NCBI GenBank assembly: GCA_016650435.1 | Contig: JAENVT010000471.1 | Location: 1-5,345, forward strand | Direction: 5' to 3' | Length of the DNA: 5,345 nt | From: Ilumatobacteraceae bacterium | Lineage (GTDB): Bacteria; Actinomycetota; Acidimicrobiia; Acidimicrobiales; Ilumatobacteraceae | Shown here: positions 1 to 5,345 of the stretch, piece by piece | Layout of the letters: every line of letters starts with the position of its first letter | Position numbering within the stretch: the first letter of the stretch is position 1 | Notes under the pieces: model-generated | What the model was told of the DNA's origin: nothing | The model's database searches: none | Seen by the model: the letters and a program-made list of their open reading frames with translations, nothing else | Position numbers and translations under genes: made by a program

Positions 1-333
1 GATCCATCCGATGTGCACCTCCGTGGCCGTCTCGATCCGATCTCGACGATGGCCAGTCGCAGCTACATCGTTCCGGTGGTGGCCACGCTCGAGCGAAAGC
101 CAACGTTGCAACCGGCGGCCGGCGAAGTCGATCGCATCATGTGGGTGCCGCTGGCCGAGCTGACTCGTTCCGACACCTTTCGTGAAGAGGTGTGGCATCT
201 CGACGGCGACCCCCGTCAGATCTTCTTCTTCGAGCTCGACGATGAAACGATCTGGGGTGCCACCGCCCGCGTGTTGCACCAGCTCCTGCGAGTGGCCCTG
301 GGCATTGACAGCCCAGAGCCACCCGCACTGTGA
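1..333 (+). CDS. NUDIX hydrolase, CoA pyrophosphatase-like (C-terminal part)
   Basis: The reading frame is open from the first base and ends at TGA 331-333, giving 110 visible residues. The start codon and the catalytic NUDIX box lie outside the window. The visible part matches from memory the C-terminal half of the NudL/CoA pyrophosphatase family: GRLD, then a strand with YIVPVVATL, an EV..I.WVPLAEL segment, and the closing IWGATARVLHQLL, comparable to VWGMTAGII in E. coli NudL. Such enzymes hydrolyse CoA and acyl-CoA to phosphopantetheine and 3',5'-ADP in the cytoplasm. This substrate is inferred from family resemblance, and another NUDIX specificity is possible because the box cannot be inspected. 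The gene converges on the phospholipase gene, with 7 bp between the stop codons and no obvious terminator hairpin between them. Confidence 0.85.
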   Translation, partial: DPSDVHLRGRLDPISTMASRSYIVPVVATLERKPTLQPAAGEVDRIMWVPLAELTRSDTFREEVWHLDGDPRQIFFFELDDETIWGATARVLHQLLRVALGIDSPEPPAL

Positions 334-340
334 CCGATAC

Positions 341-802
341 TTAGGGTCCGCCGGCGATGCGCACGACTGCGTAGAACGTCTCAGCCCACGCCAGACAGGT
401 TGGCTCGTCGTACCACGGACGGGACCAGCAATGACGCTTCATGTCGAGCAGGAACTGTTGGTCGACTCTTCGGCGATTGGAACTGTTCCAGTGACCGGCA
501 CCGTATCGCCGGTCGAGCAGTTGCAGGTTGCGATAGCCGAAGTCGTGACGGCGGCACGAGTTGGTGAAGTTGAACGTGCGGCCGGTGTTGCCGACCAATG
601 GGGCCGAACAGAAATCTGTGCTCCAGTCGAACCAGGCATCGCTGCCGACGGTGGCGAGGAATCCGCTCATCGGTGTGGAATACATCGCGTGATCGATATA
701 GGCCTGATCGGCGAGGGCATTGTGAACAGAGCCGGCGGAGGCCGGCGATGCGACGGTCAGCACACTTGTGACCGCGATGAACACTCGGAGAACGCGTCTC
801 AT
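341..802 (-). CDS. secreted prokaryotic phospholipase A2
   Basis: This 153-residue protein resembles Streptomyces violaceoruber PLA2, which hydrolyses the sn-2 ester of phospholipids with Ca2+. A signal peptide spans about residues 1-23: MRR, a hydrophobic core, then ASPASA before GSVHN. The mature part has FDWSTDFC, the signature CRRHDFGYRN, and DMKRHC. By comparison with the Streptomyces enzyme, H86 is the catalytic histidine, D114 its aspartate partner, and D63, the F64 carbonyl and D87 the calcium ligands. Four cysteines (C65, C83, C125, C136) fit the two expected disulfides. The stretch between HD and the second Asp is about 7 residues longer than I recall for the Streptomyces protein. 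ATG at 800-802 is chosen for its Shine-Dalgarno and the intact signal peptide. A TTGACT box at 843-848 could be a -35, but no good -10 follows. It lies 92 bp downstream of the decarboxylase gene, so read-through is possible. Confidence 0.92.
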   Translation of the reverse strand: MRRVLRVFIAVTSVLTVASPASAGSVHNALADQAYIDHAMYSTPMSGFLATVGSDAWFDWSTDFCSAPLVGNTGRTFNFTNSCRRHDFGYRNLQLLDRRYGAGHWNSSNRRRVDQQFLLDMKRHCWSRPWYDEPTCLAWAETFYAVVRIAGGP

Positions 803-806
803 GGTG

Positions 807-812
807 CTCCTC
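807..812 (-). promoter_or_regulatory. Shine-Dalgarno of the phospholipase gene
   Basis: On the minus strand the bases read GAGGAG, followed by CACC and then ATG. This is the only strong purine-rich ribosome binding site before any start in the window, and it fixes the phospholipase start at 802. The same block with a following ATG recurs inside the end of the decarboxylase gene. Confidence 0.75.
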
Positions 813-894
813 GGTTGCCATGTCCCTTGTGGGACCCGCCCGAGTCAATCGCACACCACCTATCGGTGCAACCCCATCCGAGGATTTCTTGGAC

Positions 895-2298
895 CTACGC
901 CAACTTCTGCAGCAGGCTCCACGCGGCGCGCACATGACGCTCCTCGGTTGCCCGGGCGCCGATCGAGAATCGCAGCACCGAGCGTCCGTTCAGCACGGTG
1001 CGCGTGAACAGCACGGTCCCGGTGGCGTTGGCGTCTTCGATGAGGCGCTCGGTTGCCGCGTCGCCCGCGCGCACGGCCAGGCACAGCAGGTTGAGAGGGT
1101 GCGGCGCGACGATCTCGAAGCGCTCGTCGGCATCGACCAGCTCAGCCAGCATCTGTGTCAGCCGAACCTGCTCGCGGATCATTTCTTGCACCGGCTCGAC
1201 GCCGTCGATGCGCAGGTGGAACCACAGCTTCAGAGAACGGAATCGCCGCCCGAGAGGCACCTGCCAGTCGCGGTAGTCGATCACGGCACCGCTCTCGGCC
1301 GCCTGCGAGCGAAGGTACTCGGGAAGAATGCTCAACGCGCCGAGCAGGGACTTTCGATCGGATGTCCAGAACAGGTCGCAGTCGAAGTTGATGCCCATCC
1401 ACTTGTGCGGATTGGTGCAGTAACTATCGGCGCGCTCCAACCCTGCGTTGACCCATCGATGCTCCGGCACAAGAGCAGCGATTCCGCTCATGGCTGCGTC
1501 GACGTGCAGCCACATTCCTTCGCGGTGCACGATCTCGGCGATTTCCTCCGTCGGATCGAACGCCATCGAGCTCGTCGTGCCGTGTGCAGAACAAATCCAG
1601 AACGGAATGAGTCCGGCGGCGCGATCGGCGGTGATCATCTCGGCGAGCGCCTGCGGCCGCATCGCATACGCCGCGTCGTGCGGGACCACGCGAAGACGAT
1701 CGCTGCCGATGCCGGCGATCCGCAGTCCCTTCTCGATGCTGGAATGCGCTTGTGACGTTGCATATGCGACGAGACGGGAGGCATCGCCATCCGAGTTGAC
1801 AGCGCCGTCGGTGATCCGCCACCGCGCCGCGAGGATCGACGCGAGTGTCGCTTCGCTCGCCGATCCGTGGATCACGCCGCCACCGGTCGCGCTCGTAGAG
1901 CGGAACGTCTCGGGAAGCCCGAGCAGTTCGTGCATCCAGTCGACCATCAACGTCTCGACCTCTGTGCATGCTGGACTCGTGACCCAGCTCATTCCCTGTA
2001 CACCGAGACCCGCGGTCAACAGGTCGCCGAGGATCGCCGGATACGACGAGTTGGCTGGGAAGTAGGCGAAGAAGTTGGGATGCTGCCATTGGGTCAGCCC
2101 AGGGACGATCACCCGGTCGGTGTCGTTCATGACTGCGTCGAACCCGTCGGGCGTCAGTGGCGGATGCTCGGCCAGCTGGGCGCGCACATCGCCCGGCTGA
2201 ACGGTGGACGTGACCCGCTGCTGTTCGATGTTCTCGATGTAGTCGGCGATCCAATCGATCAACTCGTGGCCGTGCCGCTTGAAGTCCTCAGGAGTCAC
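895..2298 (-). CDS. aromatic-L-amino-acid decarboxylase family (group II PLP decarboxylase)
   Basis: The product has 467 residues, the usual length for this family. These enzymes remove CO2 from aromatic amino acids such as Tyr, DOPA, Trp or Phe to give amines, acting as cytoplasmic homodimers. Visible landmarks include an N-terminal FKRHGHELIDWIADY helix, the HPNFFAYFPANSSYP segment, HGSASEATL near 144-152, H185 (the PLP-stacking His of animal AADC), D267 in HVDAA (pairs with the pyridine nitrogen), and NPHKW with PLP lysine K299. Y328 aligns with the catalytic-loop Tyr332 of animal AADC, and YRDWQVPLGRRFRSLKLWF follows. Keeping both H185 and Y328 argues for a decarboxylase rather than an aldehyde synthase. 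Substrate cannot be read from sequence. GTG at 2296-2298 is chosen because family N-termini begin there; the frame stays open further upstream but only through the palindromic repeats. There is no clear Shine-Dalgarno; a TACGGT box lies 6 nt upstream. It is divergent from the Cys/His protein gene. Confidence 0.93.
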   Translation of the reverse strand: MTPEDFKRHGHELIDWIADYIENIEQQRVTSTVQPGDVRAQLAEHPPLTPDGFDAVMNDTDRVIVPGLTQWQHPNFFAYFPANSSYPAILGDLLTAGLGVQGMSWVTSPACTEVETLMVDWMHELLGLPETFRSTSATGGGVIHGSASEATLASILAARWRITDGAVNSDGDASRLVAYATSQAHSSIEKGLRIAGIGSDRLRVVPHDAAYAMRPQALAEMITADRAAGLIPFWICSAHGTTSSMAFDPTEEIAEIVHREGMWLHVDAAMSGIAALVPEHRWVNAGLERADSYCTNPHKWMGINFDCDLFWTSDRKSLLGALSILPEYLRSQAAESGAVIDYRDWQVPLGRRFRSLKLWFHLRIDGVEPVQEMIREQVRLTQMLAELVDADERFEIVAPHPLNLLCLAVRAGDAATERLIEDANATGTVLFTRTVLNGRSVLRFSIGARATEERHVRAAWSLLQKLA

Positions 2299-2304
2299 CG
2301 CCCC

Positions 2305-2310
2305 ACCGTA
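2305..2310 (-). promoter_or_regulatory. candidate -10 box for a leaderless decarboxylase transcript
   Basis: The minus strand reads TACGGT, then six bases, then the GTG start codon. That spacing would put transcription start on the G of GTG, as in actinobacterial leaderless genes. No -35 consensus is visible; its expected position falls inside the first palindrome (2326-2364). The call rests on motif and spacing only. Confidence 0.4.
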
Positions 2311-2325
2311 CCGCCAGAGTTGGGC

Positions 2326-2364
2326 GGGCGCGATTCCGGCACCGGCCGTTCTGGTTTCGCGCCC
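2326..2364. repeat. 39-bp imperfect palindrome, copy 1
   Basis: The unit starts GGGCGCGATTCCGG and ends CTGGTTTCGCGCCC. The outer 8 bp of each arm (GGGCGCGA and TCGCGCCC) pair perfectly. A TT/TT mismatch follows, then a shorter inner stem with one G-T pair. Compared with copy 2 it differs at two bases near the apex (2345 and 2347). It lies 27 bp upstream of the decarboxylase GTG and covers the expected -35 position. Confidence 0.9.
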
Positions 2365-2377
2365 GGGGAGGCTCAAC

Positions 2378-2416
2378 GGGCGCGATTCCGGCACCGACGG
2401 TTCTGGTTTCGCGCCC
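2378..2416. repeat. 39-bp imperfect palindrome, copy 2
   Basis: This is a direct repeat of copy 1 (37 of 39 bases identical), with 13 bp between copies and a 52-bp period. Its apex is better paired than in copy 1, giving stem blocks of 8, 4 and 3 bp around a three-base loop with internal mismatches. It ends one base before the ATG at 2418. The sequence could be an operator pair, a bidirectional terminator-like structure, or a local pair of a dispersed extragenic palindrome. Confidence 0.9.
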
Positions 2417-2417
2417 A

Positions 2418-2876
2418 ATGGGCGACCCAGCGGTTCCTGAGGGCGTCGGAGCACTTGCTGCGAGACTTGACGCGATGGCGAAGATGAATGTCGACCGAGC
2501 ACGAGGCAGTGACGACGACTTTGGTGGCGTCGGGGCGGAGCCGACGATGCCTGCGAAGTACGCGGGGACGTGTGGCACGTGCAGACAGCGGTTCGCCGTC
2601 GGTGACCCGATCGCCTCCGTTCTCGTCGACAAGAAAATGACATACCACCACGGAGCGTGCCGCTACCCGGCAACAGCTCTCCTCGCGCAGGCCACCACGG
2701 AGACCGGTGTCGACGCCGTGGCTTTGGCGCGCCAGGCATCGCCGCCCGGTAAGTGCCGGGCGACGACCAACAAAGGCAAGCCGTGCAACAACACCCCGCA
2801 GAAGGGCGAGCAGTTCTGCGGTCCGCATCTCACCCAGCTCGTCGCTCGGCTTTCACCGGACGACGAACCGTTCTGA
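2418..2876 (+). CDS. uncharacterised protein with two Cys/His clusters
   Basis: I do not recognise a named function. From ATG 2418 the product has 152 residues and no signal peptide or membrane span, so it is probably cytoplasmic. A first cluster, C52-x2-C55 with H78-x2-C81, follows a PAKYAGTC lead-in and looks like a four-ligand zinc site. A second, C113-x9-C123-x10-C134-x2-H137, has the form KCRATTNKGKPC...FCGPH, a short motif I recall from uncharacterised bacterial proteins (possibly the DUF5763 type). The C-terminus is acidic (PDDEPF). The start is uncertain: ATG 2475 and ATG 2484 are in frame, none of the three has a good Shine-Dalgarno, and only 10 of the 19 codons from 2418 to 2474 end in G or C. 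The gene diverges from the decarboxylase and converges on the membrane-protein gene with a 12-bp gap. Nucleic-acid binding is possible but only a guess. Confidence 0.72.
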   Translation: MGDPAVPEGVGALAARLDAMAKMNVDRARGSDDDFGGVGAEPTMPAKYAGTCGTCRQRFAVGDPIASVLVDKKMTYHHGACRYPATALLAQATTETGVDAVALARQASPPGKCRATTNKGKPCNNTPQKGEQFCGPHLTQLVARLSPDDEPF

Positions 2877-2888
2877 GCTCGGACGATC

Positions 2889-3209
2889 CTACGGAGCTGG
2901 CTCGTGCGTCGCGTCCCTGGCCTTCACGCCGCGGCTGATGCGCCAGCCGATGAAAGCCAGGCCGAGCGTGAGGGCGAGGAAGACCAGGTAGGTGTGGCCG
3001 TCGGCGCGGGCCTTGCTGCCGCAGTTGGCACTCTCGACCGTGCCGACGCAGTTGGTGACGTCGTTGTTTGCGGGAAGCAGATCGTTGGTGACGATTGGTG
3101 CTTCCGTCGAGGGCGGCGCTGTCGCTGACACGTTCGGCGACGGCACCATCGCTGCCATTGCCGCAACTGCTGCGAGTGTCACCGCAATGATCTTCCACCG
3201 TGTCGGCAC
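2889..3209 (-). CDS. small exported membrane-anchored protein, unknown function
   Basis: The 106-residue product starts with a signal-peptide-like segment: MPTRWK, a hydrophobic run to about residue 22, then a likely cleavage near NVSA/TAPP at 29-30. A Thr/Pro-rich stretch and a short domain with C54 and C63 follow; the two could form a disulfide outside the cell. A single membrane span lies at about 73-89 ([17 protein letters not shown]), then a basic tail (RISRGVKAR). The layout predicts a type I membrane protein with a short extracellular part of about 40 residues. GTG at 3207-3209 is the only usable start: the frame has a stop at 3240-3242 and no other start codon between. A GAGGTG sequence sits 13 nt upstream, rather far for a ribosome site. 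The gene is divergent from guaA across 91 bp. No family is recognised. Confidence 0.7.
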   Translation of the reverse strand: MPTRWKIIAVTLAAVAAMAAMVPSPNVSATAPPSTEAPIVTNDLLPANNDVTNCVGTVESANCGSKARADGHTYLVFLALTLGLAFIGWRISRGVKARDATHEPAP

Positions 3210-3285
3210 CCGGTCATCGTCGCACCTCGCGCTGCTTCTTCACACATCACCCCGGAATATGCGAGGCGCGAGTTCGCCCAGCACG

Positions 3286-3291
3286 TACCAT
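3286..3291 (+). promoter_or_regulatory. candidate -10 box for near-leaderless guaA mRNA
   Basis: TACCAT ends 9 nt before the guaA ATG, and no purine-rich ribosome site fits between or just upstream. Start of transcription would fall within about three bases of the ATG. No -35 consensus is visible at 17-18 bp spacing, so this is tentative. Confidence 0.35.
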
Positions 3292-3300
3292 CGAGTCGCA

Positions 3301-4848
3301 ATGGTGCAGCGCAACGAAACGGTGTTGGTAGTCGACTTCGGCGCGCAGTATGCGCAATTGATCGCCCGCCGGGTGCGCGAGCTCAATGTGTACAGCGAGA
3401 TCGTGCCGCACCGCATCACGGCGGCAGAGATCGCCGCTGATCCGCCGGCGGCGCTGATCCTCTCGGGTGGTCCGAAGAGCGTCCACGTCGACGGGGCGCC
3501 ATCGCTCGACCCGGCGATCTACGAGCTGGGAATCCCCATCTTCGGCATTTGCTACGGCGCGCAGTTGATTGCGCTGCAACTCGGTGGCGAAGTCGGTCGG
3601 GGCATGCGCGGTGAGTACGGCCGCGCCAAGCTGGAAATTGCCGACGGCCCGACTCAATTGCTGCACGACCTGCCCTCGACACACGACGTGTGGATGAGCC
3701 ACTTCGATGCCGTCACGCGGGCACCGGAAGGATTCATCGCCACTGCGTCGACAGCCGACGCGCCGGTGGCCGCGCTGGAAAGTGCCTCGCGCAAGATCTG
3801 GGGCGTGCAGTTCCACCCCGAGGTCGTGCATTCGCCACACGGCATGATCGTCCTGCAGCGATTCCTCCATGACCTCGCAGGCTGTGCTGCGACGTGGACG
3901 ATGGACTCGATCATCGATACGGAAGTGGCGGCCGTGCAGGCTCAGGTTGGCGACGCCAGGGTGATCTGTGCCTTGAGTGGCGGAGTCGATTCGGCGGTCG
4001 CCGCTGCATTGGTGCACAAGGCCATCGGCCATCAGCTCACCTGCGTCTACGTCGACACCGGCTTGATGCGACGCGGGGAGAGCGACCAGATCGTCGAGAC
4101 GTTCCATCGCAACCAGGGCATCGAGTTGATCCACGTCGACGCCGGCAACCGGTTCTTCGAGCGCCTTGCGGGGATCACCGACCCGGAAGTCAAGCGCAAG
4201 ACGATCGGTGAATTGTTCGTGCGGATCTTCGAGGAGAACACCGGGGGACTGACCGACGCCGAATACCTGGTGCAGGGAACGCTGTATCCCGACGTCGTCG
4301 AAAGCGGTGGCAGCGACGGGACAGCGGCGGTGATCAAAAGCCATCACAACGTCGGCGGTCTGCCCGACGACATGACCTTGAAATTGGTCGAGCCGTTGCG
4401 TTCGCTGTTCAAGGATGAGGTTCGCCGACTTGGTCATGAACTCGGCCTCCCCGACGAGATCGTCTGGCGCCAGCCATTCCCGGGCCCGGGTCTTGGCGTG
4501 CGAATCATCGGTGAGGTCACGCCCGATCGTGTCGCGATTCTGCAACACGCCGACGCGATCGTTCGTGAAGAGACCCACCGCGCCGGTCTCGAGCGCGAGT
4601 TGTGGCAGGCGTTCGCGGTGCTTGCCGACATCCGCTCGGTGGGCGTGATGGGCGACGAGCGCACCTACGGCCACCCGATCATCATCAGAGCTGTGACCAG
4701 CGACGATGCAATGACGGCCGACTGGGCTCGGTTGCCGTACGACTTGCTGGAGACGATGTCGAATCGCATCATCAACGAGGTCAGCGGAGTCAATCGGGTT
4801 GCCTACGACATCACCTCGAAGCCGCCGGGAACGATCGAGTGGGAATAG
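3301..4848 (+). CDS. guaA: GMP synthase (glutamine-hydrolysing)
   Basis: The complete 515-residue enzyme converts XMP, ATP and glutamine to GMP in the last step of guanine nucleotide synthesis. The N-terminal class I glutamine amidotransferase domain (about 7-195) has [10 protein letters not shown], the nucleophile elbow GICYGAQ with C84, and H172/E174 in the GVQFHPE motif, forming the triad. The ATP-pyrophosphatase domain follows, with the P-loop LSGGVDS at 225-231, then [11 protein letters not shown] and the lid-region segment [15 protein letters not shown]. The C-terminal dimerisation domain has [10 protein letters not shown] at 346-355, [21 protein letters not shown] and the family-typical end [13 protein letters not shown]. 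No catalytic residue is missing. The frame is open well upstream (another ATG at 3259), but homologs start just before [11 protein letters not shown], so ATG 3301 is preferred. The stop is TAG; no strong terminator hairpin follows before the next gene, 61 bp away. Confidence 0.98.
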   Translation: MVQRNETVLVVDFGAQYAQLIARRVRELNVYSEIVPHRITAAEIAADPPAALILSGGPKSVHVDGAPSLDPAIYELGIPIFGICYGAQLIALQLGGEVGRGMRGEYGRAKLEIADGPTQLLHDLPSTHDVWMSHFDAVTRAPEGFIATASTADAPVAALESASRKIWGVQFHPEVVHSPHGMIVLQRFLHDLAGCAATWTMDSIIDTEVAAVQAQVGDARVICALSGGVDSAVAAALVHKAIGHQLTCVYVDTGLMRRGESDQIVETFHRNQGIELIHVDAGNRFFERLAGITDPEVKRKTIGELFVRIFEENTGGLTDAEYLVQGTLYPDVVESGGSDGTAAVIKSHHNVGGLPDDMTLKLVEPLRSLFKDEVRRLGHELGLPDEIVWRQPFPGPGLGVRIIGEVTPDRVAILQHADAIVREETHRAGLERELWQAFAVLADIRSVGVMGDERTYGHPIIIRAVTSDDAMTADWARLPYDLLETMSNRIINEVSGVNRVAYDITSKPPGTIEWE

Positions 4849-4870
4849 TCGAGATCGACCTGCGGCGGTT

Positions 4871-4900
4871 TCGACATAGGTTCGTAATAATTGGTAGGCT
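4871..4900 (+). promoter_or_regulatory. candidate promoter of the coiled-coil protein gene
   Basis: TCGACA at 4871-4876 matches the TTGACA -35 consensus at five of six bases. An 18-bp spacer leads to TAGGCT (4895-4900), a TANNNT -10. Nine bases separate it from ATG 4910, so the mRNA would have almost no leader. This is the best -35/-10 pair in the window. It implies the gene is transcribed independently of guaA. Confidence 0.45.
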
Positions 4901-4909
4901 TCGCCCCGC

Positions 4910-5345
4910 ATGCGGTCCAGGGGTTTCCTAGTTCATCGATCTGTCGCGGCCGCTATCGCGGTCGGCAGCTTGCTCTCCTTCGCAACAATCGTCAGCGCCG
5001 GCGGTGTCGACAGCCAAAAGCAGAAGGTCGACCAGATCGCCGGACAACTCGACGACCTCGAAAACCGCATCGGCCAACTCGACGAGGACTACGGCGCGGC
5101 GCAAGACCGCAAGGCTGTGCTCGATCAAGACATCGCCGACTCGCAGGCTCGAATCGCCCAGCAACAAGCCCGCCTGGGTGAACTTGCTGGCACGCTCGGC
5201 GACATCGCCGTCGACAAGTACGTCACCGGCAGCGCGCTCGAGCTGAGCCCGCTGTTCTCCAATGCCGCGGCCTATTCCGAGGCCGAGCAGAAGGACTCGT
5301 TCAGTCGGCTGGCGCTCGACAACGGCTCGGGCAGCACCGACGAGA
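4910..5345 (+). CDS. secreted coiled-coil protein, possibly a peptidoglycan hydrolase (N-terminal part)
   Basis: From ATG 4910 the frame stays open to the window edge, giving 145 residues with no stop. Residues 1-30 form a signal peptide: MRSR and HR basic residues, the hydrophobic AAAIAVGSLLSFATIV, then a VSA/GG cleavage site. Residues about 36-98 are rich in Q, D, E, K and A with hydrophobic residues at heptad-like spacing (V40, I43, L47, L50, I54, L57), so a coiled coil is likely. After it comes VDKYVTGSALEL and a segment of small helices. Signal peptide plus coiled coil is the N-terminal plan of many actinobacterial NlpC/P60 (RipA-like) and M23/EnvC-like cell-wall enzymes, but the catalytic domain would lie beyond the window, so the function is inferred. 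It follows guaA by 61 bp and has its own candidate promoter. Confidence 0.85.
   Translation, partial: MRSRGFLVHRSVAAAIAVGSLLSFATIVSAGGVDSQKQKVDQIAGQLDDLENRIGQLDEDYGAAQDRKAVLDQDIADSQARIAQQQARLGELAGTLGDIAVDKYVTGSALELSPLFSNAAAYSEAEQKDSFSRLALDNGSGSTDE

Noticed and set aside
822..835. Short inverted repeat GTCCC-TTGT-GGGAC in the phospholipase leader
   Set aside because: Only five base pairs with a four-base loop and no U-tract. Such stems are common in GC-rich DNA, so I do not call a terminator or riboswitch.
820..1755. A 311-codon plus-strand open frame opposite the decarboxylase
   Set aside because: It is the antisense shadow of a clear PLP decarboxylase and its translation is low-complexity Arg/His/Gln-rich sequence with no domain.
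2299..2739. N-terminal extension of the decarboxylase frame up to 2739
   Set aside because: It would translate the palindromic repeats and cross the neighbouring plus-strand gene. Family members start at the FKRHGHELIDWIADY helix, which follows GTG 2298 directly.
2876..2898. AGCTC...GAGCT inverted repeat between the convergent genes, as a bidirectional terminator
   Set aside because: The stem is five pairs around a 13-base loop with no flanking T-run, too weak to support.
2992..3300. Upstream extension of guaA to 2992 or ATG 3259
   Set aside because: The extra residues are unlike any GMP synthase N-terminus, and the longer version runs across the minus-strand membrane-protein gene.
4846..4880. 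Intrinsic terminator after guaA
   Set aside because: Only short GTCGA/TCGAC matches are present, with no stable stem followed by T residues.
3247..4911. A 554-codon open frame on the minus strand opposite guaA
   Set aside because: It runs antisense to an unmistakable GMP synthase, has no family-like motifs, and is the expected by-product of strong G/C third-position bias.

Overview
The window is GC-rich and densely coded, with strongly G/C-ending codons and very short intergenic gaps. It most resembles a high-GC actinobacterium. The secreted phospholipase A2 of the Streptomyces type and the TANNNT boxes placed almost directly on start codons both fit this. An acidimicrobial lineage is my guess, not something the sequence proves. 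I see no tRNA, rRNA, CRISPR array, transposase or phage gene, and no gene-free stretch longer than about 300 bases.

Layout, left to right. (1) 1-333 (+): C-terminal 110 residues of a NUDIX hydrolase of the CoA-pyrophosphatase type, cut by the window edge. (2) 341-802 (-): small secreted phospholipase A2 with its catalytic and disulfide residues intact, meeting the NUDIX gene tail to tail with a 7-bp gap. (3) 895-2298 (-): PLP-dependent group II aromatic-L-amino-acid decarboxylase, lying upstream of the phospholipase on the same strand. (4) 2299-2417: the shared upstream region of two divergent genes, holding two copies of a 39-bp imperfect palindrome with a 52-bp period. (5) 2418-2876 (+): an uncharacterised protein with two Cys/His clusters that look like zinc sites. 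(6) 2889-3209 (-): a small protein with a signal peptide, two cysteines and one C-terminal membrane span. (7) 3301-4848 (+): complete GMP synthase guaA. (8) 4910 to the window end (+): N-terminal part of a secreted coiled-coil protein, possibly a cell-wall hydrolase.

The genes do not form one obvious pathway. guaA and the NUDIX gene are housekeeping nucleotide/cofactor functions. The decarboxylase and phospholipase could be co-transcribed (92-bp gap), but nothing links them biochemically. Three genes (decarboxylase, guaA, coiled-coil protein) lack a convincing Shine-Dalgarno and have TANNNT 6-9 nt before the start codon, which suggests leaderless or near-leaderless transcripts. The phospholipase instead has a clear GAGGAG site.

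The least explained items are the palindrome pair in the divergent intergenic region and the two-cluster Cys/His protein next to it. I do not see a convincing new multi-gene system.
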